DNA of 64,000 nucleotides from DATAGF01 sp963834875 (lineage in GTDB: Bacteria > Actinomycetota > Thermoleophilia > Miltoncostaeales > Miltoncostaeaceae), in assembly GCA_963834875.1 (NCBI GenBank), contig CAWIDG010000025.1:62001-126000 (forward strand), given 5' to 3'. Shown one piece after another: positions 60,646 to 64,000 of the stretch; position 1 is the stretch's first letter; every line of letters begins with the position of its first letter. The notes under the pieces are model-generated. The model did no database searches, had not been told where the DNA came from, and saw only the letters and a program-made list of their open reading frames with translations. A program made the translations under genes and the position numbers.

Positions 60646-60661
60646 GCGGTTCTACTGGCCG

Positions 60662-60805
60662 ATGCTCGGCACGGGCGTCGTGGTCGCGGTGGTCGCGGTC
60701 GTCATGCTCGGCGTCGGCGGGCTGTTCGGTGCCGACTGGGAGCGGCGCCGGGTCGAGCGATACCTGGAACGCCACGACGACGTCGACCGCGGCGGTGCCG
60801 CGTAG
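60662..60805 (+). CDS. tiny single-span membrane protein (47 aa)
   Basis: ATG 60662; the helix GTGVVVAVVAVVMLGVGGLFGA is followed by a charged tail DWERRRVERYLERHDDVDRGG. The frame is open further upstream but passes through the tRNA-like remnant. Unknown function; the 3' end faces the convergent phosphotransferase gene. Confidence 0.45.
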   Translation: MLGTGVVVAVVAVVMLGVGGLFGADWERRRVERYLERHDDVDRGGAA

Positions 60806-60812
60806 CTCGCGG

Positions 60813-61859
60813 TCAGGTCGTGAGCGCGCCCTCCGCGAACGCGAGCGCCCGCCGCGCCAGGTGCCCCACGCCCTCCTCCAGCGCCGCGAAGGTCGGGTGG
60901 TCGGCGACCCCGGCCCGGAAGCGCAGGTACGACGTCTCCATGATCACGGCGATCTTCCAGCCGCCCAGCGCCGCGTACCACCGCGCGTCGGGCACCGGCG
61001 CACCGGTCAGCCCCTCGTAGCGACGGCGCAGCTCGGCGCGGCCGGAGAAGCCAGGCAGGTGCGTCACGTTGGCGACGGGGATCGCGAAGGGCTCCTCGCC
61101 CTCCTCGCGCCAGAAGTAGAGCAGCCACCCGAGGTCGGCGAGGGGGTCGCCCAGCGTCGAGAGCTCCCAGTCGATCACCGCCGCGACGCGCGCCGGCGAG
61201 GCGGGCGCGAGGATGACGTTGTCGAGCTTGAGGTCGCCGTGCAGGAGCGCCGGCGCCGGCGAGTCCGGCACGTGGTCTGCGAGCCACGCGCCCACCGCGT
61301 CGAGCTCGGGCAGCGCGCGGCCCCGCACCGCCTCCCGCTGCTCGCCCATGCGCCGGAGCTGACGCGCGAGGTACCCGTCCGGGCGCCCGTGGCCCTCCAG
61401 GCCGACCGCGCCGACGTCGATGGCGCGCAGGGCGACCAGCACGTTGACGAGGGCCTCGCCCATGCGCCGGCGGTCCGCGCGGCCCGCCAGGGCGGGGGGA
61501 AGCGCGGTGCGGACGCTGTGCCCGTGGACCCGCTCCATCAGGTAGAACGGCGCGCCGAGCACGTCCGGGTCCTCGCAGAGCGCGAGCGGCCGGGGGACCG
61601 GCACGCCCGTCCCGGCATCCGTGAGCGCCGCCAGCACCCGGTGCTCGCGCACGACGTCGTACGCCCCCCGCGGCAGCTCGCCGCGCGGCGGGCGGCGGAG
61701 GACCACCTCCCAGCCGGTGCCCGAGAGGAGGTACGTCAGGCACGACTGCCCCTCGCCGAGCCGGGCGATCGTGAAGGGGCCGTCGAGCTCCGGGACGTTG
61801 GCGGCGAGGAAGGCGGCGACCGCTGCGGGGTCGACCGCCGCCGGCTCGTCCGCCGTCAA
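60813..61859 (-). CDS. aminoglycoside-phosphotransferase-family protein (348 aa)
   Basis: APH/choline-kinase fold of the acyl-CoA-dehydrogenase-associated subgroup: IARLGEGQSCLTYLLSG, VVREHRVLAAL, LMERVHGHSVR, the catalytic loop PALLHGDLKLDNVIL (about residue 205) and the metal motif AAVIDWELSTLGDPLADLGWLLYFW. The TTG start overlaps the CoA ligase stop (TTGA). Together with the CoA ligase and acyl-CoA dehydrogenase this suggests phosphorylation of an acyl-CoA or hydroxy-acid intermediate, as in the human ACAD10/11 kinase-dehydrogenase pairs acting on 4-hydroxy acids. Intact. Confidence 0.88.
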   Translation of the reverse strand: MTADEPAAVDPAAVAAFLAANVPELDGPFTIARLGEGQSCLTYLLSGTGWEVVLRRPPRGELPRGAYDVVREHRVLAALTDAGTGVPVPRPLALCEDPDVLGAPFYLMERVHGHSVRTALPPALAGRADRRRMGEALVNVLVALRAIDVGAVGLEGHGRPDGYLARQLRRMGEQREAVRGRALPELDAVGAWLADHVPDSPAPALLHGDLKLDNVILAPASPARVAAVIDWELSTLGDPLADLGWLLYFWREEGEEPFAIPVANVTHLPGFSGRAELRRRYEGLTGAPVPDARWYAALGGWKIAVIMETSYLRFRAGVADHPTFAALEEGVGHLARRALAFAEGALTT

Positions 61860-63434
61860 CCGACTCGCCGCTCGCGTCCGGCCCACTCGCCCTCGCGCAG
61901 CACGAACTTCTGGACCTTGCCGGTGGAGGTCTTCGGCAGCTCGCCGAAGGCGACGGCCACCGGGCACTTGAAGTGCGCGAGGTGCTCGCGGCAGAAGTCG
62001 ATGATCGCCTCGGCGCTCGTCTCCGCGCCGTCCTTGAGGGCCACGAACGCCTTCGGGCGCTCGCCCCAGCGGTCGTCTGGGATCGGCCACGACCGCGCAC
62101 TCGAGCACCGCCGGGTGGCGGCAGACGACCTGCTCGACCTCGATCGTGGAGATGTTCTCGCCGCCCGAGATCACCACGTCCTTGATGCGGTCGCGCAGCT
62201 CGATGTACCCGTCGGGGTGCCAGACGGCCACGTCGCCGGTGTGGAGCCAGCCTCCGCGGAACGCCTCCTCGGTGGCCTCCGGGTCGTCGTAGTAGCCGCG
62301 CATCACCGTGTTGCCGCGGGCCACGACCTCGCCGAGCGTGGCGCCGTCCCGCGGGACGTCCTCCATCCGCGCGTCCACCACCCGGACCGGGTCCGCGAGC
62401 AGGTGGCTGTGGCCCTGGCGCGCGAGCAGCCGCGACCGGGCGTCCTCGTCGAGGGCGGACCATCCGGGCTGCTCCACGCAGCTCGTGATCGGCGTGTAGG
62501 TCTCGGTGAGCCCGTAGAGGTGGATCGGGTGGAAGCCCAGCTCGCGCAGGCGGGCGAGCAGCGTCGGCGAGGGCGGCGCGCCGCCCATCGCGACGGTCAC
62601 GGCGCGCGCCAGCGGCGCGCGCCGCGGCGTGGTGGACGACGCCGATCTGCACCGTCGGCGCGCTGCACATGTGCGTGACGCCCTCCGCCTCGAGCAGCTC
62701 CCAGACGCGCGCCGGATCGGGCGCGCGCAGGCACACGTGCGTGCCGCCGACGGCCGTGACGGCCCAGGTGAAGCACCAGCCGTTGCCGTGGAACATCGGG
62801 AGCGTCCACAGGTAGACGGTCCCATCGCCGAGGCCGGTGTGGAGGACGTCGCCGAGGGCGTTGAGGTGGGAGCCCCGGTGCGTGCACATGACGCCCTTCG
62901 GCCGCCCGGTGGTGCCCGAGGTGTAGTTGATCGAGATCAGCTCGTCCTCGTGCTCCGGCGCGCCGCCCTGCGGTCCGCTCGGGTCAGCGGTGGCGAGCAG
63001 GTCCTCGTACGGATCGCCCGGGGCGCCCGTGTCGTCGACCCGGACCACCTGCAGCGCCGACAGGTCGAGGCCCTCCAGCGACCCGGTGAGCGCCGCGTCG
63101 ACCAGCAGGAACCGCGCGCCCGAGTGGCCGAGGATGTAGCCGATCTCGGGCGCGGTGAGGCGAACGTTGACCGGCACCATCACCCCGCCGGCGAGGGGCA
63201 CGCCGAAGTGCGCCTCGAGCATCGCCGGCGTGTTCGGGCACAGCAGCGCCACGCGGTCGCCGCGCGCGAGCCCGGCCGCGCGCAGGGCGCTCGCCAGCCG
63301 CCCGCAGCGGCCGGCCAGCTCCGCGTAGCCGTACCGGCGCGCCCCGTGGACGACCGCCGTGCGCTCGGGGAAGACGCGCGCCGACCGGTCCAGGAAGCTG
63401 ACCGGGGTGAGCTCGGTGCGGTGGACGGGGCGGG

Positions 63435-63438
<4 letters not shown>
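61856..63438 (-). CDS. long/medium-chain acyl-CoA ligase (AMP-forming), two frameshifts
   Basis: ANL superfamily ligase. FLDRSARVFPERTAVVHGARRYGY, the P-loop-like INYTSGTTGRPKGVMCTHRG (about residue 165), FHGNGWCFTWAVTAVGG, HLYGLTETYTPITSC, WLHTGDVAVWHPDGYIELRDRIKDVVISGGENIST-type hinge and a C-terminal LPKTSTGKVQKFVLRE with the catalytic lysine. Frame changes lie near 62615 and 62075. GTG start overlapping the acyl-CoA dehydrogenase stop (GTGA). Closest in motif style to the DMSP/3-methylmercaptopropionate and medium-chain ligases; substrate unknown. Confidence 0.88.

Positions 63439-64000
<562 letters not shown>

Overview
The window is very GC-rich chromosomal DNA with long open frames on both strands, many GTG starts and four-base stop/start overlaps. 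It carries an HspR-type heat-shock operon, F420-type oxidoreductases (luciferase-like remnant, PPOX protein), a CDP-alcohol transferase plus GT4 pair like that used for phosphatidylinositol lipids, a SigF/RsbV/RsbW module, cytochrome P460 and HxlR/LysR/AKR neighbourhoods. Together these suggest an actinobacterium, most likely of the Thermoleophilia (Solirubrobacterales/Gaiellales-like). The placement is an inference from gene content, not from a marker gene. No rRNA, CRISPR array or transposase was seen; there is one intact tRNA gene (Ala, TGC).

Layout. 0-12 kb: end of an RNA uridine methyltransferase, a broken seven-bladed propeller gene, an aldo-keto reductase/LysR pair, a UDG-like protein, a GT4-PHP fusion with a CDP-alcohol phosphotransferase, FAH-family hydrolase, GNAT, cupin, endonuclease III, and a decayed luciferase-like gene. 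12-19.3 kb: heat-shock operon dnaK-hsp20-grpE-dnaJ-hspR-clpB behind a sigma70-like promoter overlapped by HAIR-like inverted repeats. 19.3-27 kb: small membrane proteins, a sulfotransferase, a GYD protein, MBL hydrolase, an aldo-keto reductase, an RibD/DHFR-like reductase and a secreted phosphodiester-glycosidase-like protein. 27-34 kb: a sensor kinase, then a nucleotide-sugar/surface-glycan block (DegT aminotransferase, epimerase, DUF354 protein, CapD-like dehydratase, a tiny Cys-rich protein). 34-38 kb: PPOX, hemerythrin-cupin fusion, HxlR, Lon. 38.6-42.8 kb: LysR plus a three-gene translationally coupled sulfur operon (SdhA/NadB-like flavoprotein, phosphosulfolactate-synthase-like protein, ATP sulfurylase). 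42.8-54.5 kb: P460 lipoprotein, two exported glycoside-hydrolase-like proteins, NhaA, the SigF partner-switching module, UppP, a zinc-ribbon/PAS protein, AKR, TIGR01777 epimerase. 54.5-60.6 kb: tRNA-Ala followed by a compositionally different stretch with response regulators, a decayed GAF sensor kinase and small stress-like proteins, ending at a tRNA-Leu-like remnant. 60.8-64 kb: phosphotransferase, acyl-CoA ligase and acyl-CoA dehydrogenase operon, running off the right edge.

Cross-cutting signals. (1) About a dozen transcription units start with a TANNNT hexamer 5-9 bases before the ATG/GTG and no Shine-Dalgarno, i.e. leaderless transcription. (2) A family of near-palindromes, GGCCAA(G/T)TGGCC, is repeated at an exact 23-bp pitch upstream of a sensor kinase and recurs around a decayed gene 16 kb away. 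(3) More than twenty genes, including essential ones such as grpE and dnaJ, change frame once or more. Most of these breaks are probably base-calling or assembly indels, not biology; where I call a CDS with a frameshift I give the full extent of the original gene.
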